Source of the DNA: Bacteroidetes bacterium GWF2_33_16
GTDB taxonomy: Bacteria > Bacteroidota > Bacteroidia > Bacteroidales > UBA12077
Assembly: GCA_001768565.1 (NCBI GenBank)
Contig: MEOE01000023.1
Span: 347,459-411,458, forward strand
Length of the DNA: 64,000 bases
Direction of reading: 5' to 3'
Position numbers and translations under genes: made by a program. Shown piece after piece: positions 45,242 to 53,265 of this stretch. Below the pieces are notes generated by a model. It worked only from the letters and a program-made list of their open reading frames with translations. It searched no databases and was not told the origin of the DNA. Position 1 is the stretch's first letter. Every line of letters begins with the position of its first letter.

Positions 45242-46828
45242 ATGGATATCTTAACCTCACCATACGGGGCTCTATTTCTTCTTTCGGCAATTGGAATTGC
45301 ATTGGGTAAAATAAAATTCAGAAATATTTCGCTCGACACTTCTGCTATATTTTTTGTTGCATTATTTTTTGGACATTTAGGAGTTAACATTCCAATAATT
45401 ATTCAGCAAATTGGTCTTATTTTCTTTATGTACAGCATTGGTATTCAGGCTGGACCAGGTTTTTTTGAATCGTTTAAGAGAGGAGGAGTTCATCTTATTT
45501 ATCTAGCCTTAATCTTGGGTATCTCAGGAAGTATAATCACTATTATTCTGGCAAAGATTTTCAATATTGATATGTTGATGGCTGTAGGATTATTTTCCGG
45601 ATCGCTAACCAGTGCATCGAGCCTCGCTGTTACTATAGAAAACACTCATTCGGCATTACCTTCAGTTGGTTTTGGTATTGCTTTCCCTTTTGGAGTTATT
45701 GGGGTTGTTTTAATTACACGACTCTCTCCTCAACTATTTAAGATTAAAATACCAATTGAAGAAGAAAAACATATTGCCGAAATCCGATCTGTTTACCCAA
45801 ACCTTATTAATAAAAACTTTGTAGCAGAGAATCCGGAAATAATTGGAAAAACAATAGCAGAGATTAAACTGCGTCAACTTACAAACACCAATATTTCAAG
45901 AATATACCAACAAAACATATCTTTTATTCCTAACGCGCAAACAGTAATTCAAAAAGGAGATATATTAAGAGCCTGTGGTACTAAAGAAGACTTATTTAAA
46001 CTGTGCAGTTTTATAGGTTCCGAAACCCATATTCAAATTCCTGTAAACCGGAAATATATTGTTCGCCAGTTTTTAGTAACCAACAACAAAGTAATAAACA
46101 AATCGCTCGGACAACTTGCCCTTCTTCAGATGTTTAATGCCACAGTTACAACTATAAGAAGAAGCGGAATTGATATTATCCCGAATGCGAATAGCCGATT
46201 ACGTTTTGGTGATAAAATAACCATTGCTTTACCTGAAGAAAACCTCGTAAATGTGAGCGAATTAATTGGCAATAATCGCAAAAAACTCGATGAGATAGAT
46301 TTTTTTCCTATCATAACTGGCATTTTAATTGGTGTGTTAATTAGCCTGATAAAAATTAAACTTCCATTTGGTATTACTTTTACTCTTGGGTTAACAGGGG
46401 GCGTTTTAATTTCCGGTCTTTTGTTAAGCCGAATAGGTAAAACAGGAAAAATTATATGGAATGTTTCAGGAGGATCAAATCAGTTTATGAGAAAACTTGG
46501 ATTGATTTTCTTTTTATCTGGTGTTGGAACACAAGCAGGGAGCCAGATAATTAATGTAGTAAAGGCTAATGGAATAAGTCTTTTTGTTATAGGTATTGCT
46601 ATTACAGTAATTCCAATGTTTATAACTCTGATTTTGGGCAGATATTTCTTTAAACTTAATTTTTTAACTCTACTAGGGGCACTAACTGGAAGTATGACAA
46701 GCACACCAGCATTATCAGCAATTGAACCATTAACCAAAACTAATGCACCACAGATTGCCTATGCAACAGTGTATCCTTTTGCATTGATTATCATAATAAT
46801 TTTAAGCCAGATTATTATTTTGTTTTAA
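45242..46828 (+). CDS. AspT/YidE-family transporter with two TrkA-C (RCK_C) domains
   Basis: 528 residues. It has two blocks of about five membrane helices (1-170 and 355-528) with the duplicated AspT motifs: FFMYSIGIQAGPGFFESFKRGG and FFLSGVGTQAGSQIINVVKANG, plus GLFSGSLTSASSLAV and GALTGSMTSTPALSAI. Between them lie two cytoplasmic TrkA-C-like regulatory domains (about 195-345). The family includes the aspartate:alanine exchanger of Tetragenococcus and the E. coli YidE and YbjL proteins of unknown substrate. The substrate here is unknown. It follows rnhA by 3 bases. Confidence 0.88.
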   Translation: MDILTSPYGALFLLSAIGIALGKIKFRNISLDTSAIFFVALFFGHLGVNIPIIIQQIGLIFFMYSIGIQAGPGFFESFKRGGVHLIYLALILGISGSIITIILAKIFNIDMLMAVGLFSGSLTSASSLAVTIENTHSALPSVGFGIAFPFGVIGVVLITRLSPQLFKIKIPIEEEKHIAEIRSVYPNLINKNFVAENPEIIGKTIAEIKLRQLTNTNISRIYQQNISFIPNAQTVIQKGDILRACGTKEDLFKLCSFIGSETHIQIPVNRKYIVRQFLVTNNKVINKSLGQLALLQMFNATVTTIRRSGIDIIPNANSRLRFGDKITIALPEENLVNVSELIGNNRKKLDEIDFFPIITGILIGVLISLIKIKLPFGITFTLGLTGGVLISGLLLSRIGKTGKIIWNVSGGSNQFMRKLGLIFFLSGVGTQAGSQIINVVKANGISLFVIGIAITVIPMFITLILGRYFFKLNFLTLLGALTGSMTSTPALSAIEPLTKTNAPQIAYATVYPFALIIIIILSQIIILF

Positions 46829-46905
46829 TAAAATAATTCCGCCATCATCATCACAGAAGTAAAAAAACAGGATAAGCTAATAACTAATGAGACTAAAAAA
46901 AATTG

Positions 46906-46980
46906 TGGGATATACTGGACTCGAACCAGTGACTTCCACCTTGTCGAGGTGACACTCTGAACCAACTGAGTTAATATCCC
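46906..46980 (-). tRNA. tRNA-Val (anticodon GAC)
   Basis: The 75-base minus-strand gene folds into a full cloverleaf: acceptor GGGATAT/ATATCCC with discriminator A, D-stem ACTC/GAGT, anticodon stem TCACC/GGTGG with one wobble, T-arm ACTGG-TTCGAGT-CCAGT. The 7-base anticodon loop is TCGACAA, so the anticodon is GAC (46945-46943). The base before it is C (46946) where nearly all tRNAs have U33. CCA is not encoded. A TTTG-N17-TATATTTG promoter lies just upstream. Confidence 0.9.
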
Positions 46981-46989
46981 ATAGATTAA

Positions 46990-47018
46990 CAAATATACGA
47001 TATTTTGGCTACATCAAA
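46990..47018 (-). promoter_or_regulatory. Promoter of tRNA-Val
   Basis: The minus strand has TTTG (47018-47015), a 17-base spacer and TATATTTG (46997-46990). Both elements match the Bacteroidota consensus exactly, and the start point would lie a few bases before the tRNA 5' end. Confidence 0.7.
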
Positions 47019-47133
47019 ATCATTACTTTAATGGATTTTAAGATTAGAATTCGTTATATTTACATAAAATTGAGTTTTTTGATAAATAGCTGTTTTTCAG
47101 CTAGGTAAAATAGTAACAATTTCAAAATTACAA

Positions 47134-47511
47134 ATGCTAAAAAATATTCTACTTATAGGAATGGGTGGATTTTTAGGAAGTATTTTCCGATATTTTATAT
47201 CCTTTTTAAATATTTCATATGATATTTTCTCCATTCCAGTAGGAACATTATTGGTAAATATTTCTGGTAGTTTTATTATTGGCTTTTTAACAGGCATTGC
47301 TGATAAAAGTACTATTTTAACATTGGAGTGGAGGCTTTTTCTTATGGTTGGCCTTTGTGGTGGATTTACTACATTTTCTACATTTACAAACGAAAACCTT
47401 ACACTATTGCACAATGGACAATTCCTTTCAATAGGTATTTATACAGGACTGAGTATATTTCTTGGTTTTATTGCAGTTTATCTTGGTTACATAACTTCAA
47501 ATATTTTATAA
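47134..47511 (+). CDS. crcB: Fluoride channel CrcB/FluC
   Basis: 125 residues and four membrane helices. The Fluc motifs are GGFLGSIFRYFISF near the start, GTLLVNISGSFIIGFLTG (the Asn on the pore helix) and GLCGGFTTFSTFTNE (the Phe-rich box lining the pore and the Thr/Ser track). Fluc channels are antiparallel dimers that let toxic fluoride leave the cytoplasm. It overlaps no gene and is followed after 1 base by a DUF190 gene, a common partner. I see no fluoride riboswitch upstream; a TATATTTA box near 47055-47062 may be its promoter. Confidence 0.95.
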   Translation: MLKNILLIGMGGFLGSIFRYFISFLNISYDIFSIPVGTLLVNISGSFIIGFLTGIADKSTILTLEWRLFLMVGLCGGFTTFSTFTNENLTLLHNGQFLSIGIYTGLSIFLGFIAVYLGYITSNIL

Positions 47512-47512
47512 T

Positions 47513-47857
47513 ATGGAAGAACAAAGCCACAGCATATTAAAGATATATGCAAGTACAACAGACAAAATCGAAAATCAAATGCTTTATGAATTTATCGTTT
47601 ACAAAGCACATGAGGAGGGCATTTCGGGTGTTACCGTTTTTCGAGGAATAATGGGATTCGGATCAAGCAGCAAAATAAGCTCAACCAGATATTGGGAACT
47701 AACTGAAAAACTGCCCATTGTAATTGAGCTAATAGATAAAACAGAGCTTGTAGAAAAGTTTTACAAAAAAATCAAACCCGATTTGATGAATATGCCCAAA
47801 GGTTGTCTGGTATTAATGGAATCGATAAATGTTCTACTTCAGAAATCAGGAAAATAA
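47513..47857 (+). CDS. DUF190-domain protein
   Basis: 114 residues. It matches the DUF190 pattern: LKIYASTTDKIENQMLYEFIVYKAHEEGISGVTVFRGIMGFGSSS is shown by its parts (LKIYAS near the start, GVTVFRGIMGFG in the middle) and PIVIELID later. The fold is PII-like (ferredoxin-like), and the family is frequently encoded with CrcB, as here, with only one base between the genes. It is presumed to support fluoride resistance, but its biochemical role is unknown. The product is soluble and should be cytoplasmic. Confidence 0.9.
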   Translation: MEEQSHSILKIYASTTDKIENQMLYEFIVYKAHEEGISGVTVFRGIMGFGSSSKISSTRYWELTEKLPIVIELIDKTELVEKFYKKIKPDLMNMPKGCLVLMESINVLLQKSGK

Positions 47858-47878
47858 TCTTGAACAGAAGTTCTTGTT

Positions 47879-48727
47879 TTATTTAGGGTAAACCGATTTG
47901 GTAAGTGCATCCAACAGCCTACTGCAACCACCTTTTTTTACAAACTCCGAATGCTCTGTTACTGAGTTAAAATGCTGACCACAAATATCAGAGCATTCCA
48001 TTGTATAATCAGTTACCTCATAGAATGATTTTAATATTTTTTCAAATTCAGTATCGCTTAGGGAATATTTATAACTATTATTTCTAACTCGGGCAAGGGT
48101 ATTCATCCAGATTGCAGCACTTAATGCACCACAAGCATTTCCGCTTAATCCATAACCGCCTGCAAAACCAGCAACCATTGCCATTTCTTCATCACTTCCA
48201 CCAAGTCTTTTTACAACTTCGGAAGCACAACTTATTGGTTGCTCAGGTAAACCCGATTGATCAGAATCTAAGCCATCGTTTGCAGCTTGTATAGCATGTG
48301 GAGCCCAGTTACCAGCAAGCCTGAAACAAGTTACCATTTTCCCTCTAATCATATATTTTAAAATACTGAAATTCTTCGACCAGTCAGTATCGGTTATTTC
48401 TGAGCAATTATCGCTTTTTGCAAAATCTTTAAATGATTTTAAAATGTGCTGCGTTGCTACAATAGACATACCAATGGCTTTATCACGCTTATCAAACCTT
48501 CGGTATGCTTCTGCCCCAACACCCATTGCTGCGCCCCATAGCATCCCACACTGATATCCCATTTGTACAATTCCTCCAGCTAAAGGGTCTGCTGCGTTTT
48601 CTTCCAAAGGTTTTGGATGACCATACTCTCGGTTTAAAATATGAAAAAATGTTCGTGAACATGTACCCTGCTTTAAAAAGGTTCTTTTTGTTCTTAATTT
48701 TACTCTATTATTTTTTATCCAATTCAT
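47879..48727 (-). CDS. C_GCAxxG_C_C family probable redox protein
   Basis: 282 residues. The defining motifs are present: YQCGMLWGAAMGVG, the GNACGALSAAIW form of GCAxxG-type box, and C-terminal spaced Cys in YTMECSDICGQHF and GGCSRLLDAL. The family is thought to bind a metal or act in redox chemistry, but no reaction has been shown to my knowledge. It is longer than many members (about 140 residues) and carries an N-terminal basic stretch (NNRVKLRTKRTFLKQGTCSRTFF). It is encoded 54 bases downstream of a small XRE regulator on the same strand, so it may be in its regulon. Confidence 0.85.
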   Translation of the reverse strand: MNWIKNNRVKLRTKRTFLKQGTCSRTFFHILNREYGHPKPLEENAADPLAGGIVQMGYQCGMLWGAAMGVGAEAYRRFDKRDKAIGMSIVATQHILKSFKDFAKSDNCSEITDTDWSKNFSILKYMIRGKMVTCFRLAGNWAPHAIQAANDGLDSDQSGLPEQPISCASEVVKRLGGSDEEMAMVAGFAGGYGLSGNACGALSAAIWMNTLARVRNNSYKYSLSDTEFEKILKSFYEVTDYTMECSDICGQHFNSVTEHSEFVKKGGCSRLLDALTKSVYPK

Positions 48728-48781
48728 TGGTTCTCCTCCATCATATTTATTTTATTTGACTTAATACACATATTATCTCTC

Positions 48782-49027
48782 TTATTTTGTTCCCTTCCTT
48801 AAAACTAGATCCTCATCATAATTAAAAGAAAAAACCTCTTCCAATGGCAAGTTGAATACATGGGCAATACGGAACGATAGTTCAAGTGTAGGTGAATATT
48901 TACCATTTTCTATGGCTACAATTGTTTGTCGGGTTACCCCTGTTTTATCGGCCAACTCCTGTTGTGTCATTTCATTCGCCATAAAACGAAGCTTACGAAT
49001 ATTGTTGATTATTAAACACGTGCTCAT
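48782..49027 (-). CDS. Small XRE-family transcriptional regulator
   Basis: 81 residues from ATG 49027 (MSTCLIINNIRKLR); an upstream in-frame start at 49063 would overlap the preceding gene. The helix-turn-helix is clear: MTQQELADKTGVTRQTIVAIENGKYSPTLELSFRIA shown by its parts QQELADKTGVTRQTI and SPTLELSFRIAHVF. The type (YozG-like) usually regulates the adjacent membrane-protein gene. It starts one base after the stop of the multi-helix membrane protein gene, indicating translational coupling. An ATAC-N5-GTAT palindrome between the operon promoter and first gene (49502-49514) may be its operator. Confidence 0.9.
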   Translation of the reverse strand: MSTCLIINNIRKLRFMANEMTQQELADKTGVTRQTIVAIENGKYSPTLELSFRIAHVFNLPLEEVFSFNYDEDLVLRKGTK

Positions 49028-49028
49028 A

Positions 49029-49487
49029 TTAAATTCCTTTCCTGTAATAATAAATTTTAACAATCTCAGATACTATAGCAGCAATAAATCCTGAAAAAAT
49101 AAGCGTAATAAACATTACATAGGGCTGCATATTAAGTGTTAAGGAACCCATTGACAACACAAAGCCTGATATGAAAATCCAGTGCGATATTCGAATTGCT
49201 TTTAATTCTATTAGCTTGTCCCGCTCATCAGTTATGCTAGGAAAATCTTCGTTGGTAATAATTTTATTGATGATAGCAAATATGATATGAATAATAATTT
49301 GAACTACAATTGAAACGGGTATTAAAAAGAGAAAAGACCTTCCCCAAAATTTAAAATCGTTTAATATTTCCGGATTGCCTGCAATATATTTTTGATATAC
49401 ATACAGAGAATAAAATCCGAGTATAAGTATTGAGCTAATTACAGATACAAGAATCTGCTTTTCCTGAATAGTTATTTTTTCTTTCAT
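49029..49487 (-). CDS. Small membrane protein with four predicted helices (DUF2178-like)
   Basis: 152 residues. Four hydrophobic segments are seen (about 13-30, 48-70, 98-118, 124-145), with a conserved-looking loop between the second and third (NEDFPSITDERDKLIELKAIRISHW). This ERD-K-I-A-x-S-type loop is typical of DUF2178/DUF6773-like proteins that are encoded with a small XRE regulator, as here. Function is unknown. It is the first gene of a run that continues with the regulator and perhaps the C_GCAxxG protein. A TATCTTTG promoter box lies at 49528-49535. Confidence 0.75.
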   Translation of the reverse strand: MKEKITIQEKQILVSVISSILILGFYSLYVYQKYIAGNPEILNDFKFWGRSFLFLIPVSIVVQIIIHIIFAIINKIITNEDFPSITDERDKLIELKAIRISHWIFISGFVLSMGSLTLNMQPYVMFITLIFSGFIAAIVSEIVKIYYYRKGI

Positions 49488-49501
49488 ATGTCTATTAGTT
49501 T

Positions 49502-49535
49502 ATACTTTTTGTATGATATTTACGACTCAAAGATA
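49502..49535 (-). promoter_or_regulatory. Promoter and possible operator of the membrane-protein/XRE operon
   Basis: The minus strand has TATCTTTG at 49535-49528 (exact TAnnTTTG), and an inverted repeat ATAC-TTTTT-GTAT at 49502-49514 between it and the gene. The repeat is where an autorepressor would bind. Confidence 0.45.
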
Positions 49536-49721
49536 ATTATTTTTTACTTTATGTCTAATTTTTTTTACATTTATTTTATAATTAATCATCAATTGCCTTA
49601 AAAAGCTCATTCCTCGAGAAATTTTTTTTGTACTTATTGAATTTATAAGACATTTACTTTACTTGAAATTCAAGGAAGTATAATGGAGCTTAAACTAATC
49701 CATAAAATCCTCATTATTTAT

Positions 49722-49729
49722 TATCTTTG
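49722..49729 (+). promoter_or_regulatory. -7 promoter element of ispD
   Basis: TATCTTTG is an exact TAnnTTTG match. A transcript start near 49736 leaves about 14 bases before the TTG start codon at 49750, which supports that unusual start. Confidence 0.55.
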
Positions 49730-49749
49730 ATACTAATAAAGCTTGCAAT

Positions 49750-50424
49750 TTGAAACGATATGTTATTATAGTAGCCGGTGGATCGGGGCAGAGAATGAAT
49801 AGCTCTGTGCCAAAGCAGTTTCTTAAAATAAAAGATGAAGTTATTTTAATAAAAAGTATTCGTGCATTTTATTCGTTCGATCCTGATATAGAAATCGTTA
49901 TTGTATTACCCGAAAATCAGATTGATATTTGGAACGACCTTTTAAAAATAGAAGGTTTCGACATAAATCATATAATTGTTAAAGGAGGAGCAACTCGTTT
50001 TCATTCGGTTAAAAACGGCTTGTCGGTTATTGGCTGTGATGGATTTGTTGCAATACATGATGGGGTGAGGCCCCTGGTAAGCAAAAGCACCATACAGACT
50101 ACATTTGAAACTGCTGAAAAATCAGGCAATGCTATTCCATTTATAGATTTAAACGATTCTATCAGATTTGTTGATGATACAGGTAATATGGCTGTTGATC
50201 GAACAAAATACAAATTGATTCAAACCCCACAGGTTTTTGATTGTATACTCATAAAAAAAGCTTATGAACAGGAGTATTCAGACAAATTTACCGATGATGC
50301 TTCCGTTGTTGAAAATTTGGGAATAAAAATCAACCTGGTTCAAGGGAACATCGAAAACATCAAAATCACCACCCAGGTTGATCTAAAAGTTGCAGAAGTA
50401 CTTACCGATTATTTATCGGCATGA
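49750..50424 (+). CDS. ispD: 2-C-methyl-D-erythritol 4-phosphate cytidylyltransferase
   Basis: 224 residues from a TTG start. The family start MKRYVIIVAGGSGQRMNSSVPKQF is shown by IIVAGGSGQRM and VPKQFL, the CTP-binding glycine-rich loop and Lys. Further motifs are VKGGATRFHSVKNGL, VAIHDGVRPLVS (metal Asp and Arg), TPQVFD and FTDDASVVE. It converts MEP and CTP to CDP-ME in the non-mevalonate isoprenoid pathway. Its 3' end overlaps the convergent universal-stress gene by 16 bases. All catalytic residues are intact. Confidence 0.95.
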   Translation: MKRYVIIVAGGSGQRMNSSVPKQFLKIKDEVILIKSIRAFYSFDPDIEIVIVLPENQIDIWNDLLKIEGFDINHIIVKGGATRFHSVKNGLSVIGCDGFVAIHDGVRPLVSKSTIQTTFETAEKSGNAIPFIDLNDSIRFVDDTGNMAVDRTKYKLIQTPQVFDCILIKKAYEQEYSDKFTDDASVVENLGIKINLVQGNIENIKITTQVDLKVAEVLTDYLSA

Positions 50425-51533
50425 AAAACTAAAAATGGAATGTTTGTGTGAAACAGAACTTTTCGTGTAATACTTGGATTTAGAAGCTTTGATATTATCC
50501 CCTGCTTGTGTGTAACCATTGAAATAATATCAATATATTTTTCTCGAATAAACTCTTGCATTCCTGCAAGAAAGTCCTTGTCTTCAATTATACTACAATG
50601 AATTTCATAATCGCTATAATGCTGCAGTAGTTTTTCTTTTAGGGAATCCATTTTTACCCTGTCCCAAACCTGCGAATCAGATGTTCCAATATGCACACAG
50701 TAAAGTCTGAACTCAAATGGCGACAATATGCTTATTAATTTTTTAATAGCATGGTAATCAGAATCATCAAAATCTGTTGCATACATAATGTTTATTGTCG
50801 CTATTCCTTGGTAAATTGAATCTTCGGGAATAACCAACACAGGAACTTTTGACTCTTCAATAATTTTAGCCGTTACGCTACCAATTAAATCATTTTCTCT
50901 TTCGCCCTGACCACGTGTTCCAATAATTATTACTTCGGGATTGTATTTCTTACTCTCTTCAATGATTTCTTCGCTAGCAATTCCTCGCATCAGGGCATAA
51001 TCAATTTTAATCCCTTGAATTCCCTCTTTTTCAATTTTCTCTTTAAGATCATCATAAAACTTCTCCATGCTATTTTTTGCCCTGATTTCAATTTCGCGAA
51101 TAATCTCATCCATATTCACTTGATAGTAATACGTATCGGTCAGCGGCATTGAGTTTACCACTGGATTGTAGTATACATGCATCAATTTAATCTCTGCATT
51201 TAGCTTTTCAGCAAGTCCGATAGCGTAACGGCATGCATTAACAGAGTAATCACTAAAATCAATAGGTACAAGTATTTTTTGAATTCCTTGGGTTGGTTCT
51301 TCTTGTTCGTCCTGATACTCCTCCCTCCATTGTTCACTAACTTTTTCGACAATTCGAAGAGCTTTTTCAAGGTTACGGGACGAAACCTGCACCTTTACAC
51401 CTCCTGAAACAACAGAATGAATTAAATTGACATTTTTCAGGTAGCATTCAACTCCCTCTGATTCAAGGCGGGTTCTTAAAATCTCAGCCCTGGCATAATT
51501 GTGCATTGCAATGGTTATAAGTTTATCTTCCAT
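50409..51533 (-). CDS. Universal stress protein with DUF2007-like N-terminus and two Usp domains
   Basis: 374 residues in three parts. Residues 1-70 resemble the DUF2007 signal-transducing domain (NYARAEILRTRLESEGVECYLKN). Residues about 88-250 form a Usp domain with an intact ATP motif GxxGx9GS (GTRGQGERENDLIGS). Residues about 258-374 form a second Usp domain (INIMYATDFDDSDYHAI) in which that glycine motif is absent. Tandem Usp proteins act in stress survival and may bind ATP and dimerise intramolecularly. The DUF2007-Usp fusion is a less common combination. It is convergent with and overlaps ispD by 16 bases. Confidence 0.88.
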   Translation of the reverse strand: MEDKLITIAMHNYARAEILRTRLESEGVECYLKNVNLIHSVVSGGVKVQVSSRNLEKALRIVEKVSEQWREEYQDEQEEPTQGIQKILVPIDFSDYSVNACRYAIGLAEKLNAEIKLMHVYYNPVVNSMPLTDTYYYQVNMDEIIREIEIRAKNSMEKFYDDLKEKIEKEGIQGIKIDYALMRGIASEEIIEESKKYNPEVIIIGTRGQGERENDLIGSVTAKIIEESKVPVLVIPEDSIYQGIATINIMYATDFDDSDYHAIKKLISILSPFEFRLYCVHIGTSDSQVWDRVKMDSLKEKLLQHYSDYEIHCSIIEDKDFLAGMQEFIREKYIDIISMVTHKQGIISKLLNPSITRKVLFHTNIPFLVFHADK

Positions 51534-51786
51534 ATACTACAGTTTTATATTTATCAAAAAAAAGAAAAGGAAAAAAGGAAAAAACAATGGTGGTTTCTTT
51601 TCAAAAATTCTCTCTGCAATGATATGTAAGTTCCATTTTTCCATCGCTTTTTATCATTTCGACAAAGTGTTAAGAACAAATGAGAATATGCAGTAAGAGA
51701 GTAAATAGAATTCGATATAAATTACAACTTTTTAAAGCTAAAATCAAGTTAAATGATTTCTTTTTGGCAATAAATGTTGGCTGCCT
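51534..51786. other. Intergenic region without a recognisable gene
   Basis: This is AT-rich DNA between divergent genes. It opens with a purine-rich stretch (about 51558-51588). I see no RNA gene, terminator or credible open frame. Confidence 0.4.
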
Positions 51787-51817
51787 GTTTATTATCGTTT
51801 TAAAAATATTATTTTTG
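51787..51817 (+). promoter_or_regulatory. Promoter of asnS
   Basis: GTTT (51787-51790), a 19-base spacer and TATTTTTG (51810-51817, exact TAnnTTTG). The in-frame GTG at 51817 lies inside this box, so translation should begin at ATG 51844. Confidence 0.6.
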
Positions 51818-51843
51818 TGCTGATACAAAAGAAAGAATGGAAT

Positions 51844-53238
51844 ATGGATATTAGAAGAAGCTTTATTAAAGATTTATTAAAATCGACAGAGGTAAATAAA
51901 ACCGTTAATGTTAAAGGCTGGGTAAGAACCAAGAGAGATAATAAACAGATTGCTTTTATAGCAGTAAACGATGGATCGACCATAAACAATATACAGGTTG
52001 TACTTGACCTGGCAAATTATGATGAAAATAAGTTTAAACTAATAACTACCGGATCAAGTTTAAGTGTTACAGGAACTCTTGTTCAATCAATGGGAAAAGG
52101 ACAATCTGTAGAAATTCAGGCAACAGAAATTGAGCTTTATGGCACTGCTGACCCTGAAACATATCCGTTACAAAAGAAAGGTCATACTCTTGAGTTTTTG
52201 CGTGAAATAGCTCATTTACGTTTTAGAACAAACACATTTGGAGCAATCTTTAGAATTCGACATTCAATGGCTTTTGCTATACACAAGTATTTTAACGATC
52301 ACGGATTTTATTATTTACATACACCCATAGTTACGGGATCGGATGCTGAAGGTGCCGGAGAAATGTTCAGAGTATCAACGCTGGACATTCATAATTTACC
52401 AAAAACAGAAGAAGGAAAAATTGATTTCTCTCAGGATTTTTTTGGTCAGGAAACTAAACTAACCGTTTCTGGTCAGCTTGAAGCTGAGTTAGGAGCAACG
52501 GCTCTGTCTAATGTTTATACTTTTGGGCCTACATTCAGAGCCGAAAATTCAAATACTCCGCGCCATTTGGCTGAGTTCTGGATGATTGAACCCGAAATGG
52601 CTTTCTATGATATCATGGATGATATGGATTTGGCGGAGGATTTTCTAAAATATCTTATATCATATGCATTAGAAAACTGCAAAGAAGACCTTGATTTTTT
52701 AAATAACATGTACGATAAAGAATTAATTGAAAGGCTAAACTTTGTTGTAAATAATAGTTTTGAAAGAATTGATTATACTGAAGCAATAAATATACTTATA
52801 AAAGCTGATCAGAAATTTGAATATCCAGTTAAGTGGGGTTCTGATTTACAATCGGAACATGAGCGGTTTTTAGTTGAGAAATATTACAAAAAACCTGTAA
52901 TAGTAACCAATTATCCGAAGGAAATTAAAGCATTTTATATGAAACAAAACGATGATGGAAAAACTGTTCGTGCAATGGACGTTTTGTTTCCTCGTATTGG
53001 TGAGATTATTGGGGGTTCGCAGCGCGAAGAAGTATATGACAAGATTGTTTCACGTATAAGAGAAATGGGTATTCCTGAAAAAGAAATGTGGTGGTATCTC
53101 GAAACTCGTAAATTTGGAACCGTTCCTCATAGTGGCTTTGGACTAGGTTTCGAGCGATTGATTTTATTTGTTACCGGGATGGCAAATATTCGTGATGTAA
53201 TTCCGTTCCCGAGAACACCTAAAAATGCTGAATTTTAG
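51844..53238 (+). CDS. asnS: Asparaginyl-tRNA synthetase
   Basis: 464 residues from ATG 51844; the frame continues to a GTG at 51817 that overlaps the promoter. An N-terminal OB-fold anticodon-binding domain ([23 protein letters not shown] by its parts) is followed by class II catalytic motifs: [24 protein letters not shown] in pieces TFRAENS and AEFWMIEPE, and motif 3 [15 protein letters not shown]. The end [11 protein letters not shown] is diagnostic for AsnRS over AspRS. It charges tRNA-Asn with asparagine. It is followed by rpoN after 27 bases. Confidence 0.96.
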   Translation: MDIRRSFIKDLLKSTEVNKTVNVKGWVRTKRDNKQIAFIAVNDGSTINNIQVVLDLANYDENKFKLITTGSSLSVTGTLVQSMGKGQSVEIQATEIELYGTADPETYPLQKKGHTLEFLREIAHLRFRTNTFGAIFRIRHSMAFAIHKYFNDHGFYYLHTPIVTGSDAEGAGEMFRVSTLDIHNLPKTEEGKIDFSQDFFGQETKLTVSGQLEAELGATALSNVYTFGPTFRAENSNTPRHLAEFWMIEPEMAFYDIMDDMDLAEDFLKYLISYALENCKEDLDFLNNMYDKELIERLNFVVNNSFERIDYTEAINILIKADQKFEYPVKWGSDLQSEHERFLVEKYYKKPVIVTNYPKEIKAFYMKQNDDGKTVRAMDVLFPRIGEIIGGSQREEVYDKIVSRIREMGIPEKEMWWYLETRKFGTVPHSGFGLGFERLILFVTGMANIRDVIPFPRTPKNAEF

Positions 53239-53265
53239 TTATATTTAGAGTATTATAAAAAACGA

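Noticed and set aside
46982..47133. Fluoride riboswitch upstream of crcB
   Set aside because: The conserved GG-GATG and CTGATG-type segments of the fluoride riboswitch are absent; the region is plain AT-rich DNA with a possible promoter.
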